Assembly (NCBI RefSeq): GCF_021155775.2
Contig: NC_060238.1
Span: 4,078,001 to 4,142,000 of the forward strand
Direction: 5' to 3'
DNA from: Neodiprion pinetum
Taxonomy: Eukaryota > Arthropoda > Insecta > Hymenoptera > Diprionidae
Length of the DNA: 64,000 bases
Below the pieces are notes generated by a model. That model was given only the letters and a program-made list of their open reading frames with translations, had not been told where the DNA came from and did not search any database. The translations under genes were made by a program, and so were the position numbers. Shown here piece by piece: positions 11,519 through 24,295 of the stretch. Every line of letters starts with the position of its first letter. Positions within the stretch are counted from its first letter, which is position 1.

Positions 11519-13115
11519 GTGAGTTTATTGGAAGGGTGGAAATTCAGAAGTAGGAATACAAACGAAGTTCTAGATACAAATCCCTACATTAACGGCACAG
11601 CCGGGCAAAAAACCAAGACGCAAACCTTCTTCTAGAACGTTCGAGAGTGGAATTTATCCCCACTCTGGCTAAATGTCGATCATTGGAAAAAAATCCTCCA
11701 AACTATGCTCTATGTTACCCTCATTTTTAGCCTCACTAGTGTGCCGGTAATGTAGGGATATGTATCCAGAAGCCTTGTTTTATTGTTACTTACAGACGAA
11801 TAAAAATTTTGAGGTGACTGAAACGAAAGAGAGATAAAAAAGGAGGAGGAACGAACCAAGAGAGAAAATCATTTGAGAATATACGGGACGTAAAGTCGTC
11901 AAATCTTGAACTTTTATAGTTGATAATAACTAGGTTAGCTTTAGGAACATTGTTTAACCTTCACGTTGAACATCTACTGTGTATAACCATGGTTTCACAT
12001 CGGGGTCAAGACAGCTCCAACATTTTTTCAACCTCATGATTGTACATACATAAACCATTTCCATGACGATGCAAAAAAGTAGGTTTCTCAAAGAATCCCG
12101 CAATAATCTTGTGGAGATTGGGTTTCAGTGAAATTGTCTGGATTTTTTATACATGTTGTAGATTTTGACATTGTGAAAAAAAGTCACCCTCGAATATTCA
12201 TAGTTTGTGAGCTGGAGACCACCGAACCTTGAAATGAACCTGCTCATTTAATAAGAAGTTTACAGATATCAGCCTTAGAGTTGATTGCTTAGCACGCATA
12301 AATTCTTTGACTAATTTCTAGTTGACATTTCGGAAGTTGTATATTTTTGTTTCTTGTGTTCAATGGATTCGCATAACAGGGCATTTATGAGCGATGTTCG
12401 TACTGATAGATTACAGATTCGAGAAAAAAGGATTGCTTGATATCCAGCGGTTTATTCGATTCGTTCACATCGACTCAATTCAAAAATAATTATTTTTTTC
12501 CTAGTTTTTCTTGCACAAAGAAATACTGGACGAAGATTTCAATGTTCGATGGTCTCCAGAGTCCCAAAATATCTACAGCGGAGGATCGTGCCGATGGATA
12601 CTTATTTTCAGAATGCCAAGATGTACGAAATGCATAAAAAAAATTCAGACGATTTCACTGAAACCCAATTTCCATAATATTATTGCGAGGAAGCTTTCGA
12701 CAGCTTCAAACGCACCGTATATCGTACCAAGAGTTGTCCTTCCTCCCTCACCTTTCGGTTGTTCGATCGATTCTTCTACGTGTTTACAGGGTAGCTTTTC
12801 ACCATGGCAAGTCGAATAGCTGAGAAGTTTCCTCGATCTCAAACAAGTAGTCTGTAATAGTCGGTTATTCGGTGTTGTCTGTTCAGAGGTGTTCATGAAT
12901 TCATGAGATTCCCCGAAGCGCCTCCCACTCACGGTTTGTTCGTAACTGAAGGAGTTAGCATGAAGCAGGAAGTAGGACGTAGGCGAATCACAAGACAGGA
13001 AACACGAAGGACGCCGGGAGAGACAGTAAAGTAGGAGCTGGGGAATTTGTTCAGAGGAATGACTTCACTCCCGGAAGGAGACAGCCCAATTTAAAAGGAC
13101 AGAGACCTTCCTCCT

Positions 13116-13132
13116 CCCCCCCCCCCCCCCCC
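13116..13132. repeat. Poly-C run
   Basis: About 17 consecutive C residues sit inside a pyrimidine-rich tract. A simple repeat without other signal. Confidence 0.9.
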
Positions 13133-13759
13133 TCCCCTTCGTTTCGCTAGCCCAGTACAAACTCCTTCGAAATTCGGCCGCCCCCTTCTCTCAACATTTT
13201 CAAGGCCTTTGTTAACCTTCGGCTTAACTCAGCACGCGCCCTGAAAGCTCTGGAAAGGCTCGCTAACCCGTTTTCTCCTGGGTTGAGCTTTATGTACACT
13301 CATCCCGTGTAAATTCTGTCCTAGCTATTCTAGCCTACTACGTAACGTACAATATAGGCACATACGTACCGACACATAGACCACCATGACGATGACTCGC
13401 CTGTATTTATGATGTATTAAACCGGTCTATGAGGGCGTGCAATACCAGCCTTCGATTATACAGACACTCGCACACACACACACACACTCAAGGTTAGACC
13501 CATATGGCGAAGACTAAACTCAACGATGGAACGTTCGCAATCTGTTTGGGGTCAGGACAAACTAGCGTGTGCATGGGGTGGGATATCAACTCGTTTGGAA
13601 TATCGTACAGAATCGAGGATAATAACGGTTCATCATTGTTGACGAGATCTGCAAATTTTTAGGGTAGTTCAACCCTTACACTGTGCACACGGGGTCAGAA
13701 TGGCCCCACTGTACGTTCACTGTAGATTCTATATGAACGATATCCAACGCAATCTAATT

Positions 13760-14325
13760 TGATCCTGATCCAAGATAAATGAAAAGTCACTCCTTCACTG
13801 AGAGAAATTTTTATTTCCGGTTACCGCCCAGTTCTTGACTATTTTCATTTTTTACCACAATCGAAAAATATAGTTCTAGGTAGAAAATGAAAATTAGTTT
13901 TCTAGCCGTGACCGGAAGGTCTAGTATCCGTTACTATTCTTTCTCATTACGATCACTGTTGCTAGATTTTTTTGCAACCGTTGCGAAAATTTAACGGTCG
14001 TGCAAGAATAAATTGACGTTAAGACCTTGTTTAACTAAAAAAGTAGAGTGAACCTCACAAACTGATTTTGCGTTGAAATTACCAAAAAAGTATCAACAAT
14101 AGCGCAAAATGGTTACGCGTACCTCGTTTTTCGCAATCCCAACAATATTCAAACAGTTTTCTCAACGATACCTGTTTTACTCAATTTTTCTAGTTTTTGT
14201 ATCAAATAAAATTTTTCTCAGTATTGACATGCATTACTTCGGAGGGTGGTTTCACCCCCTTAAACTGTTTGATAGTAGATAGAAGAAAATACGCGTTGCT
14301 CAGTTTTTTGACAACTGTAACGTAT
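13760..14325. mobile_element. Family F element, copy F2, split by A2
   Basis: The right part (14224-14325) matches the right half of F1: GGAGGGTGGTTTCACCCC, then an A-rich arm, then CAGTTTTTTGACAACTGTAAC. The left part, up to ACTCCTT at 13795, resembles F1 up to GCTCCTT. The family A element A2 sits exactly between. The far left end is poorly conserved, so its boundary is approximate. Confidence 0.6.
13796..14223 (-). mobile_element. Family A MITE, copy A2
   Basis: It is the reverse complement of A1/A3 along its whole length: it begins CACTGAGAGAAATTTTTATTTCCGG's equivalent of the family right end, and ends TTTTTCTCAGTA, with the terminal G changed to A. TT flanks both sides as a 2-bp target duplication. 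It is inserted into an F element, so the pre-insertion sequence can be read from F1. Confidence 0.82.
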
Positions 14326-16597
14326 TAAAAAAGAAATTAAATCGGAGAGATCGATCTGGAATACATTCCTTGTGAAATATTTCGCTTGTTTGTACGATGT
14401 CCCGACGTGTTGAAGGAGACATAGATTGCGAAGTTTCACCGAAGTTGGTGATTCGACAATAAGAAAACGGACAGAGAAGAAAATCTCCAACTTGTAGATC
14501 GTTTTCCTTACGGGTTTTACTCATCACGCGTGTTTGAAATTGGAAAAACGCGCAGGAAGAAGATTCGATTTACCTTGGATGGTGAGTTGGCCCGATATCT
14601 GTGGGACTCCGAACGGATGGACGGTCGAATCGAAACCCGAGGAAACTTCTTCCCTCGGCAGTGTTCTAAAGTACATATCGAGTGGGGGAAGGTTGCACAT
14701 TTGCCTCGGAAACGGAGAATCGCTAGGAAGGAAGGTAGCCGGAAGATTGCTTCGGAAGTGGAACTGCAAGAAACCCGGGCTCCTTGTTCCTACAATTCCT
14801 GGTTCCTACTTCCAACGTCCGGGAATAATTCCCGACGTGATGCTATTACGCATATAAGCTTCGTGCAGCAGCTTTGCATTAGGGAGTCTGGGGCTGACTC
14901 CCGAACAGCCACGCCGTAAAACATAACGGGAAGGATTTTGCTACTCGAAGACGACGCGGCGGCGTGTAATACCGGTTCGTAATACCTAGATGTACCCACG
15001 CCATAGGTTAATGAGCCCCAAACCTCCGTCTAAAACAAACGTTTCAACGCTGCACGATATTTCACCTCTTCAACAAACGGCGAGGTGGAAGTTCATCCGC
15101 TCTCCACCCCTCGCGATATTATCTCAATTAGTTTGGTGGTTGATGTGAGATCTGACTTCCAGAGGGGAAAGCCACACTTCGACTACACGCCACCTCGAGC
15201 CAAAGGTGTCCTTATGAGAATTGGCTGGATATCCAGTGTGTCACAGTGCCTACATATCCTTCAGATCGAAGGTACTCATGGATACAAATCTCAATAATGA
15301 ATAGTTTCCGAGATGTCTATGGATTACGCGACTTTCACGAATTACAAAGCTTCAAGGGGCGCTGAAAATCAAATATATCACTCAAAAACTGCACAGCCGA
15401 TTCGCAGAGACTCCGTATTCGCGTGAAAAACAGGACAAGACTCCTTCCAGTAAACCAGCGGGTTCATGAATGGAATCGATTCATCGATGGAATCAATCAC
15501 ATCTTCCCGCTTATCTTTGAGAATCAAACGTGGAGTCTTTTGAGCGAGTCGTTTGATTGCAAGTGCCCTTGAAGCTTTGTAATTCATGAAAATCACGAAA
15601 TCCATAGACATCAAAAAATCTGTACACCTTTCTTCCGAAGCCTCTGTATCGGAAACTACTGATTTTTGGGACTTGGATCCATGAGAACCTTTCATCGGAG
15701 GGATATTTACTATAACATACTGAAAACCCAACCAATTCCATAAGGATTCTGCGGGATCTTTTCCGCCAGACTATGTCCTCGAAGTCGATCCATTAGGAAA
15801 ACCATCGTTACAAGGAAAAGAGTCCCTGATCGTTTCAGCCTTGTACTTGTACTTTGTTGTACCCACACGAAACATTGACTTTTAATGATATCTCGTTGAT
15901 TATGGTTTTTTTTTTTTTTTTTGTACAAACGATGAAAACCAAAGTTGTAAATAATTTAATTCCTAACAACCTTGTTCTCCATCAGTATAGATATTTTATA
16001 GAGTTTTGAATTCTATATTTTCAGAGATTCTATATATTACAACATATTCATTCTTGAACTTGAGGATAAAATAATGTGCTTATCAGCATGATACCTACTT
16101 GTGCAAAAAACACGAGTCGAAAAAAAAAACCGAAAACATGTCACAGAATGTTACGACGGAGAAAAAAGATTGGAAGTAACGTAGCAACGGTACGTAGCTT
16201 GGTATATTTAACGTGGCGTGGCAAAATCGTTCGTCTTTTAATTTTTTTTTTTTTTTATTTTTATTGGAAATCTGCTGTTAAATGCATCGCAGCTTTTCCG
16301 CGTGGTGAAACGGCCGCGATTTACCCGACATGTTTTATAAAATGACGGGGACAAAGAATGTTAACAAGACTCCAGGCACCCGGCCAACCGACGTGATACG
16401 GCCGATGGAAAACGCTGGAACCGCATAGCTTATATAATATACATACATATTCCAGGGAGCGCGTAAAGTCGGAAATAAAATGATGAACGGATCGATGAGG
16501 AGGCTGCGGAGTGTCGAGAACTTCGCCAAGGTTTCCTGCCTGCTATGTCGGATAATCCTATACCTCAGGCTGGTACTTAATTTACAACGTATACAGA

Positions 16598-17113
16598 AGG
16601 TGTCACGATTTAAAAGACCTGATTGTTTGATTTGAAAATGTGTCCTACAAAAGTTTTATGGTTCAGAAGAGGGACAGGCCAAGAATTTTTTTCACGCGGT
16701 CCAGCATCGTAACTGGCGTTACTGTGGAGGATGGACCAGCTTTTTGAAAATGGAATCACACATTTTAGTTTCAACTCAAATCTTTCAAATATTCCTTATT
16801 CCAAAATATACAACATTCTCGGAAAATTTTTTTCATAAAGTGAATAGCTCGTGAGATAGAACGAATAATCAAATTTTGCAAGACACGGGGTAAGAAATTT
16901 TTTGAAAGAGTTGTGAATTTTCGAATAAAGAATATTTGAGTTGAAACAAAAATGTATGATTTCATTTAAAAAAAAAAGTTACGACGCTGGAGCGCATGCA
17001 AAAAATTCTTCGTTTGTCTCCCTTCTGAGCCATACAACTTTCGTTGGATATATTTTCGAATTGAACCGTCAAGTGTTCTGAAAACGTAATACGTCTTTTA
17101 AATTGTGACACCT
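16598..17113. mobile_element. Family I long palindromic MITE
   Basis: It starts AGGTGTCACGATTTAAAAGAC and ends with the reverse complement, GTCTTTTAAATTGTGACACCT. Further matching blocks run inward on both arms: TATGGTTCAGAAG with CTTCTGAGCCATA, CCAGCATCGTAAC with GTTACGACGCTGG, and TTTCAACTCAAAT with ATTTGAGTTGAAA. Nearly the whole 516 bp can fold back on itself. It has no coding capacity. Confidence 0.75.
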
Positions 17114-17610
17114 AGTATATACTTTTTCCACCTCTTCAATCGATAGATAATGACGGAAGAATAGATTCTGAATAATTTCAGATGAAAAGCGTTTTAGATC
17201 CCACCGCGATGAATTTTTTTTTTTTTTGTTTTTGCAAGTTTATTTTTAAACCTATCAATGACTTATGATATTTTATAACGTTTATACCTACCATAGATTA
17301 TGAGAATTTCATCCGAAACAAATATAGTCTGTATAACGTAGCAACGTGACAAGAAAACCATCGAATACATTTATCTGCTGAAAATATTTTTATTCTTGTT
17401 TATTCTTGTCATTATAGATTTTTCCCTTTTTATCTGATCAGATAAAACGAATGAAACGACAGTATTTTTTTTATGTTTCTGATGATTTCGAGAGATGTCT
17501 CGTGACGTTGAATCACGCGTGACCTTGACTTCTGTTAAATTCAAGTAACTTTATCAAGATTTGAAATGACGTAAAGCGACTTCGAGAAACAGGTTTAAAC
17601 CAACAACTAT

Positions 17611-17966
17611 CATCAACCGATGGTATGAAATTCTAAGACCTACGTAAAAATTCGGAATGAATGAAAGACTTCTCGATATCAAAAAGCTCTTGACATGAAC
17701 TCGAAGGAATTTCGATATTCCAACGAACGTCGAGTGAAAATTTCACACATTGACCTTTCATCAAACCGTCAAAGTAACTACTGACAAAGTTTCTCATCAA
17801 CTGATGGTAAAAAATTCCCAGCCCTCGTAAAGATTCGGAACGAATGACAGACTTCTCAACATCGAAAAGCTCCTCACATGAACTCGAAGGATTTTCGATA
17901 TTCCAACGAACATCGAGTAAAAATTTCACACTTCCTCGACCTTCAACCAAACCGTCAGAGTATCTA
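17611..17966. repeat. 184-bp tandem duplication
   Basis: Two diverged copies start at CATCAACCGATGG (17611) and CATCAACTGATGG (17795). Both contain AAAGATTCGGAA-like, CATGAACTCGAAGGA and GATATTCCAACGAAC. It lies within a gene 1 intron and has no coding signal. Confidence 0.75.
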
Positions 17967-18892
17967 AATCGCCGTCAAATGACCGGAGGCGTAGTTTCAC
18001 GTAAGGTTAAGTGAATCGAAAAGTCCTTTCGCAGAGCGTAGGGTCCTGCCTTCAAGATAAGTCAGCCCCCCGAGTAAGCACACAACGTTTTTCCTGGATT
18101 AACGCAGCGGCTTTGATCCCTTGAGTGGCCAACACCGGCATCAGATTGACAATCTTGGTCGACCAACAGCCTGCAGGGATGACTATATATAAAACCCCGA
18201 AGCACCGCACGCAGGGTTCGGCCGTTATCGTTAGCTACCTGGGACCGTGGCTACACTGGGCAACACGGGGCTGCGTTATTAAGTTCCAGAGCCACGTGCC
18301 ACCGGGCAAGTGGGCCGTAAGGGTGGCTGCGCACGACGTATCTCGGCATCTGCGTGCCGAGAGGTGTTAGAATTATGACTTGGCCAACTTCTTGTATGCC
18401 TCCAGATTGTGTCTCAGAGATAAGGTGCACGGAATACATTATTTCCACGCTTAAGTCTCGTCCCGTAGCGTTTTTCCCTCCCTACCTCCCTTCCTCCCTC
18501 CCACCCTCTCTCTCTCTCTCTTATACGTTAAGCTTTATACGTGTACTACCTGCAGTTTTAGCTGTAAGTTTGACTTTTTGGGGTTACATTCACTTTTGTA
18601 TCTTGTATTTTTGCACTTTTTTTAAATTTGTTTATTTATTTTTTACTATCTCATTGTAATTTTAAAATTTTTTATTTTTGTCATCTACCCTTTCTTTCTA
18701 CTGATTAACTCACCTATTTTACTCCCGACTTCATTTATCTTTATTTTTATTTTTATTTTCATTTTTATTGATGTATTGTATTTTTTGGTACTTTTCTCTT
18801 TTTTTGTTTTTGTTTTGTTTATTTTTCATATTGTGTATTTGTTGCATAGTCCTTTAAGGGATCGTAGTGTCCCAGGACTTTTAATAAACCCG

Positions 18893-19088
<196 letters not shown>

Positions 19089-20061
19089 TTACTTGACTTA
19101 GGGAATATTTGACCAGCAATGCTGTTTATTCTTAACCGATACTGCCTATGCCCAACTCAATATGTCGAAACCCAATTTTCAGAGTAATTCACAACTCATA
19201 TATACATTTGCTTTTAGGATTAGCTTTTAGCTGACTAGTTTTATTAACATTATCCTGATTAGCGTACGTTCTTTAATAGGTATGGATTGAATTTACATAT
19301 TTTAAATATCGTTATATGTTTTTTCTTTTCATCGAGAGCTGAACATTGCCAACACGTTTACGTTAACTGCATTTTTCACGTATGCTTCATAAGTTGTTCC
19401 TCAGAATTTACTGCACTCTTTCCTTTCGTAATTTCTAACAATCGTCATTAACCAACACAAAACTAATCTTGATTCTGCTCTTTTCTCCTTATATTCTATC
19501 AGTTTGTATCTACTTTTTGCCAATGGCTTGCCAGGGCATAACGATTAAATCATCCAATCAAACAATCTCTCTCTTTCTCTTGGATGAAGAAATCGCCTCA
19601 TTCCTAAAAGAAATCTCTCCCGATTGTGCAATTTCAAGTTGGAGTAAATTTCTGTAGTTAATATCGGCTGGAATTGGCTTGCTAGGGGAAATGTCAACGT
19701 TGGGAAAGAAATCACGTGACATAAATTATACGCCTCACGCCACCCCTCCCTATTCCAACCCCCGAAACCTGCGAAGCCTGGAAACGTGACGAGAACGATT
19801 CCGCTCCCTTTCCTTCCCGCCGGAACGTCAATCCCCTACCACTGTATAAGTCACGTCTTAGAAAATCGTTAAAGTATAAATTGGTCAGCCCTTGAAAAAT
19901 ATTCCTACTGCCTAATGACCGGTTCTCCATTCATTAGAATTTTTCGCAATTTTTTCATATCCAGCTCTCAAGCTATGCGTATTATAACCTTTCATTTCCT
20001 ACTGAATTTTATTGTAGAAATTAACATGCGTCAAATTTTTTTTACTTTCATTTTGTTTCAG

Positions 20062-20105
20062 AACCGGATCTGCTACAGCAAGTCGAATTGGATCTCCACA
20101 GCTAA
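20062..20105 (+). CDS. Side-family gene 1, exon e: C-terminal tail and stop codon
   Basis: The acceptor TTTTGTTTCAG is followed in the expected phase 1 by a short frame that completes a split Glu codon and reads PDLLQQVELDLHS, then TAA. The support is the strong acceptor, the matching phase and the acidic, leucine-rich composition, which suits a cytoplasmic tail end. The peptide is short, so chance cannot be dismissed, and another downstream or intervening exon could replace it. With it, the whole cytoplasmic domain is only about 70 residues, short compared with Drosophila Side itself. Confidence 0.6.
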
Positions 20106-20308
20106 ATTATTATATAAATTCAGCGAAGAAGAAGAACAAAAAAAAAAAAAAAAAATTGTACAGTCTTTGAAAACGTACCTTACAACACTGATTATATACA
20201 GATGTCTTATTTTCTAGGATAGGATTAGGATCGTAGTCGTTAAGAATACTCAGATACTTAAACTGAGAAGCAGTGAAGAGTAATCGGAATCACGAATTCG
20301 AGCAGGAT

Positions 20309-20314
20309 AATAAA
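20309..20314 (+). promoter_or_regulatory. Candidate polyadenylation signal of gene 1
   Basis: This is the first AATAAA after the proposed stop codon, about 205 nt downstream. A second AATAAA is at 20715-20720, directly before transposon A3. The 3' untranslated region between the stop and these signals contains two poly-A runs (about 20140-20156 and 20394-20412). Confidence 0.35.
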
Positions 20315-20725
20315 AACGATTCGCGTTTGTGAATTGAAACGAATTCCAGTGAGTTTGAAAAAACTTTCATGCGATTTCACTTGTTCCCCAAGAAAAAAAA
20401 AAAAAAAAAAAAACTGTTCAATGATCTCAATCAGAATTTTCAACCACACGCAACTGGCATGTGAATTTTTTATACATTACAGTGTGTACGAAAGTTCTGA
20501 GCTCGAATTCGTGTGTCCATGTTTAATATTCACATAAACCCGATCGTTAACTAGTCGCTGAATTTCCGTAGCTTGCAATGTTTACAGCAAGTTGTTAACG
20601 TGAAGCGAGGCGACTACAAATTTTATATCCAAATGACAAACCGACTTACGCTGCGCGCAGTTTCATTCGTTACAAGGGGGTAAAACAATAGAGAAAAAAA
20701 AAAAATGTTATAATAATAAATACTA

Positions 20726-21154
20726 CACTGAGAAAAATTTCATTTTTTACAGTAACTAGAAAAATTCAGTAAAACAGGTATCGTTAAAAATAACTGTTTG
20801 AATATTGTCGGAGTTACGAAAAACGAGTTACGCGTAAACATTTTGCGCTATCGTCGATCCTTTTTTGGTTATTGCAACGCAAAATCAGTTTCTGAGGTTT
20901 ACTCTACTTTTTTAGTTAAACAAGGCTTTAACGTCAATTTATTCTTGCGCGAGCGTTAAATTTTCGCAACGGTTGCAAGAAAATCTAGCAACAGCGATCG
21001 TAATGAGAAAGAACAGCAACGGATACTAGACTTTCCGGTAACAGCTAGAAAACTAATTTTCACTTTCTACCTAGAACTATATTTTTCGACTGTGGTAAAA
21101 AATGAAAATAGTTGTGGACCGAACGGTAAACGGAAATAAAAATTTCTCTCAGTG
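20726..21154 (+). mobile_element. Family A MITE, copy A3
   Basis: It starts CACTGAGAAAAATTTC and ends AAATTTCTCTCAGTG, flanked by TA on both sides. The interior is almost identical in order to A1 and A4: GTTACAGTAACTAG, AAACAGGTATCGTTA, CAACGGTTGCAAGAAAAT, ACTTTCCGGTAAC. It lies just beyond the end of gene 1. Confidence 0.85.
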
Positions 21155-24100
21155 TAATGACGAAAAGGGCTGCTTGTTTAAAATGGTCGATAAGATATTG
21201 CCCTTTCAGGGAAAACTGTTTGTTTTGCAGAGGGTTGGGTTATACACACACGTAATTAATTATGCATAAGCAGACGCGATGCGCGTGTCGTGTTACACGT
21301 GTAATATATCTATACGTGTGTGCTTAGCCTCGGGGCGAGAGGGTGACGTTTCCGGTTGTACGGCAGTGTGATGTCAGATCGATACATCCGCTTCTCTGGA
21401 CATCAATTAACGTTACATTCATCGTAGGCTAACTGGATTCAAATTGCCGTGAAATTATAATTTATAAGAGCGTTAAGAAGTATTAGTCAAGTCTTAAGAG
21501 AGATTTTTGTAAATAATTCCAACACTAGACTGCCCGTTTAAAAAAATATTTATACTCCAAATGGAAAATCCACCAAGTCAACGCTGATAGAAGAATATCA
21601 TCAAAGTTTCAATGCTCTATTTCACTATTAACCCTTTAACCATTAAAAAAATCATTTTTCAAATCGTTTAAAATTTTTCTCAATTACACTTTTTAAAAAT
21701 AAAGTTTTTACATTCTCATGTCCAAATAAAAAGATTGTCGTATGAAATTATTCAATGGAATAACTTTCCTCAGAGTACGTTACTATTTTTCAAACTATTT
21801 CTGGATTCTTAAATTCAAATCGAAGAATATATTTTTACAAAAACAAAAAAAGACTGCTCCATCATTGTCTCAAATATGCTACAATGGCAGTCAAAGTTTT
21901 GATGTATGCTGATAATTTCTTATTTTTTCATACATTTTTTTCAAATTTATTTATTCTTTTTGTATCATAAAATACGATTTCATTTGTTTTCAGATCTTGT
22001 TAATCTTTTTGAATTTTACAACAATTCAAAAAAAGCAAACGCTAGACCAATAAATCTAATGATTGAAAATACTTTTTACTCAAACATATTCAATTTTTCA
22101 TGATGGAATATACAAAAAAAAAAAATACAGCCCAGAAATTGGTCTAATCTTATTTCTTCTAGGTAAGCTTAAGATTTTTCAACTTTGAGAGTGAACATTT
22201 TTTTCAACGGCCAGTCTATTTCAACACTATAATATGTTATACATTACACGCTATATTATACGAATATATTCACTAAATTAATTAATTAATATAATTATCG
22301 TAGAAATGACTAGTCTTCTCCTTATTCTTTGTTTCACTGTTTTTTTTTTTGTTTTCTCCACTTGTGGATACACACAGAATGTGCAAATTAATTAATACAC
22401 GATGTTTTTATATTATATCGCACCGTATGACATCAATCTGAACATTAAGCACAATCTGAACCGATAAGTTGTATTATTAGGAATTAATTAAATAAATATT
22501 CAATTTATATTATTACACGAAGGTGTTCAAAGCTTTAACCGTAAGCCTGGTCTGACATCATTTCCTAGCCACGACAATCTGAGCTATCAAGTTTTTCAAC
22601 TCCACCTACAGTGGAGAAAAAGACTTTGTTTTGTTTATTTTTCACTAATCGGAATGACTCTGCGATAAGACCTAGACATTTTTGACATTTCAACAGCTCT
22701 GGCTCTAAAACATCTATTTTCAAGGTAAGTGGACTTTGGTTAAATTTACTTTAACAGACATTTTACAACTTTGGAAGATGAAATTTAATCGATTTATTCG
22801 ACTTCTGGAGACATTTTACGATCTGCGCGATGAATCTCAATTACTTTGCACGATTTTCGACTAATTAAGCGACTATGTTTTGTAAAGATTGTCATGCACA
22901 AAATTTTGCTTCATTTTATCAAACTTCTGAACGCATTTCGAGTGAAAGTGAGAAAGTCAAAGTTGAAAGAATCTGTTAACAGCTTAGGTTAGTCTGTGAA
23001 TTTTCTTGGCTTGAAAATTGCGCAAATCGCAAGATTGAGTCAATATTGACTATTTAACCCTAATTTTTAACACCTCAATCGAATCAGTTCAAAATGAGTC
23101 GAAATTTACCCCATTATCCAAAAAAGTGATATCCTGTTTCAACAACGAGTTCTAAAAAACTAAAAAAAATTATTCAGATATTATCTAACGATCGCAGAAA
23201 CAGTTTTCTCAGTTTTCCTAACCAAAGTTGATTGTTTAAATATTCTAAAACATCGGAAAAGTTAAGGTAAGACAGACAAAAAATAAAAATTAATGAATTT
23301 TTGTTGTTTTTTTTTTTAACGGAATTAAATTCGAGCAAAAAAAAATTATGAACGTCTATTTCTGAACTCTACGAGAAGTTTGAACAATTTTTGAGGTGAA
23401 ATTCACCCATAGTGATCAATTAGAATCGAGAGTGAACTTTTTCACTCCAAGCGCTGGGAGTGAATAAAATCACTTTAAATTTCACTCGATTTCTATTTGT
23501 GCGGTTCTCACATTCGTTTAGTGATTTTTCACTCCATTGGAGTGAATTCTTACTCCAAGGCATTAAAAGAGAAAGTAACGAGGCCAAGTTTCTAGATTTG
23601 ACGAATGTTCATCGATAATTCGATGTTCAATTAAGAAATTGAATCGAGATTTTTTGCGTTACGTTTGCGTGCATGTTAAAAAGACTTGCGGCTCACCTCG
23701 AGTCTTTATGGCGACCCGACGGGGCGTGATGAAATTTTTACAACTTCATTTTACGGGTGAATTTTCATCACAATACCAATCGATGGAAATGATCGTTCGC
23801 AGGCTGCCACGCGGAGGAGATGTGGAATTTTTTTTTCTTTCCTTTTTTTTTTATTTATATTCGGAAGGGTTTTCGGTATTATTGGGATCGTACTGGTGAG
23901 CTCGAAAATAGGGGTGGATACACACAGCTAGCAGCGGCAGCTTCTTTGATTAAACTCGGTCGAATAACTCGCCGTCCGTTTCTGAGTACCTACCGAGGAC
24001 GGAAATAAAGGGACACAACCAGGACGACTGATTGAGTTGACCTCTTATATCGATGTCAGAGGGTCGCATTTTCCATCTATTTCTTACACATGTACGGAAG

Positions 24101-24295
24101 AGATAGCCAGCCCAATGATCCACACCTCTGGGGTACACATGAATAAACGACACATGCAACGTGTGTATGTTTTTGGAAACAAAGGAGCGCGAATTCGAGA
24201 AAGAAAATTTGAGAACGCTTGTGTAATATTGTTACAGGCTGAAAAAGCGGTCGTTTAAAAGAATGTCGAAGAATCGGTGACAAATTATTTTCAAC
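21155..24295. other. Intergenic AT-rich sequence between A3 and the palindrome
   Basis: There are no supported genes. 21200-21440 is a GC-richer patch of unknown meaning. 21500-23400 is very AT-rich with short chance frames. A small hairpin with TTCACT/AGTGAA words lies at 23418-23500. Confidence 0.6.
23418..23500. repeat. Local hairpin with AGTGAA/TTCACT words
   Basis: AATTAGAATCGAGAGTGAA pairs with TTCACTCGATTTCTATT, and inside it TTTTTCACTCC pairs with GGGAGTGAATAAA. More TTCACTCC and GGAGTGAA words follow to about 23555. It may be the remnant of a small transposon. Confidence 0.55.

Noticed and set aside
14530..14919. 129-codon frame (+), overlapping a second frame
   Set aside because: No recognisable domain, both frames are similarly open, and no acceptor/donor fits the phase of gene 1 exons.
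18125..18370. 81-codon frame in a GC-richer patch of the gene 1 intron
   Set aside because: It begins with GTG, has no homologue I can name, and lacks splice sites of the required phase.
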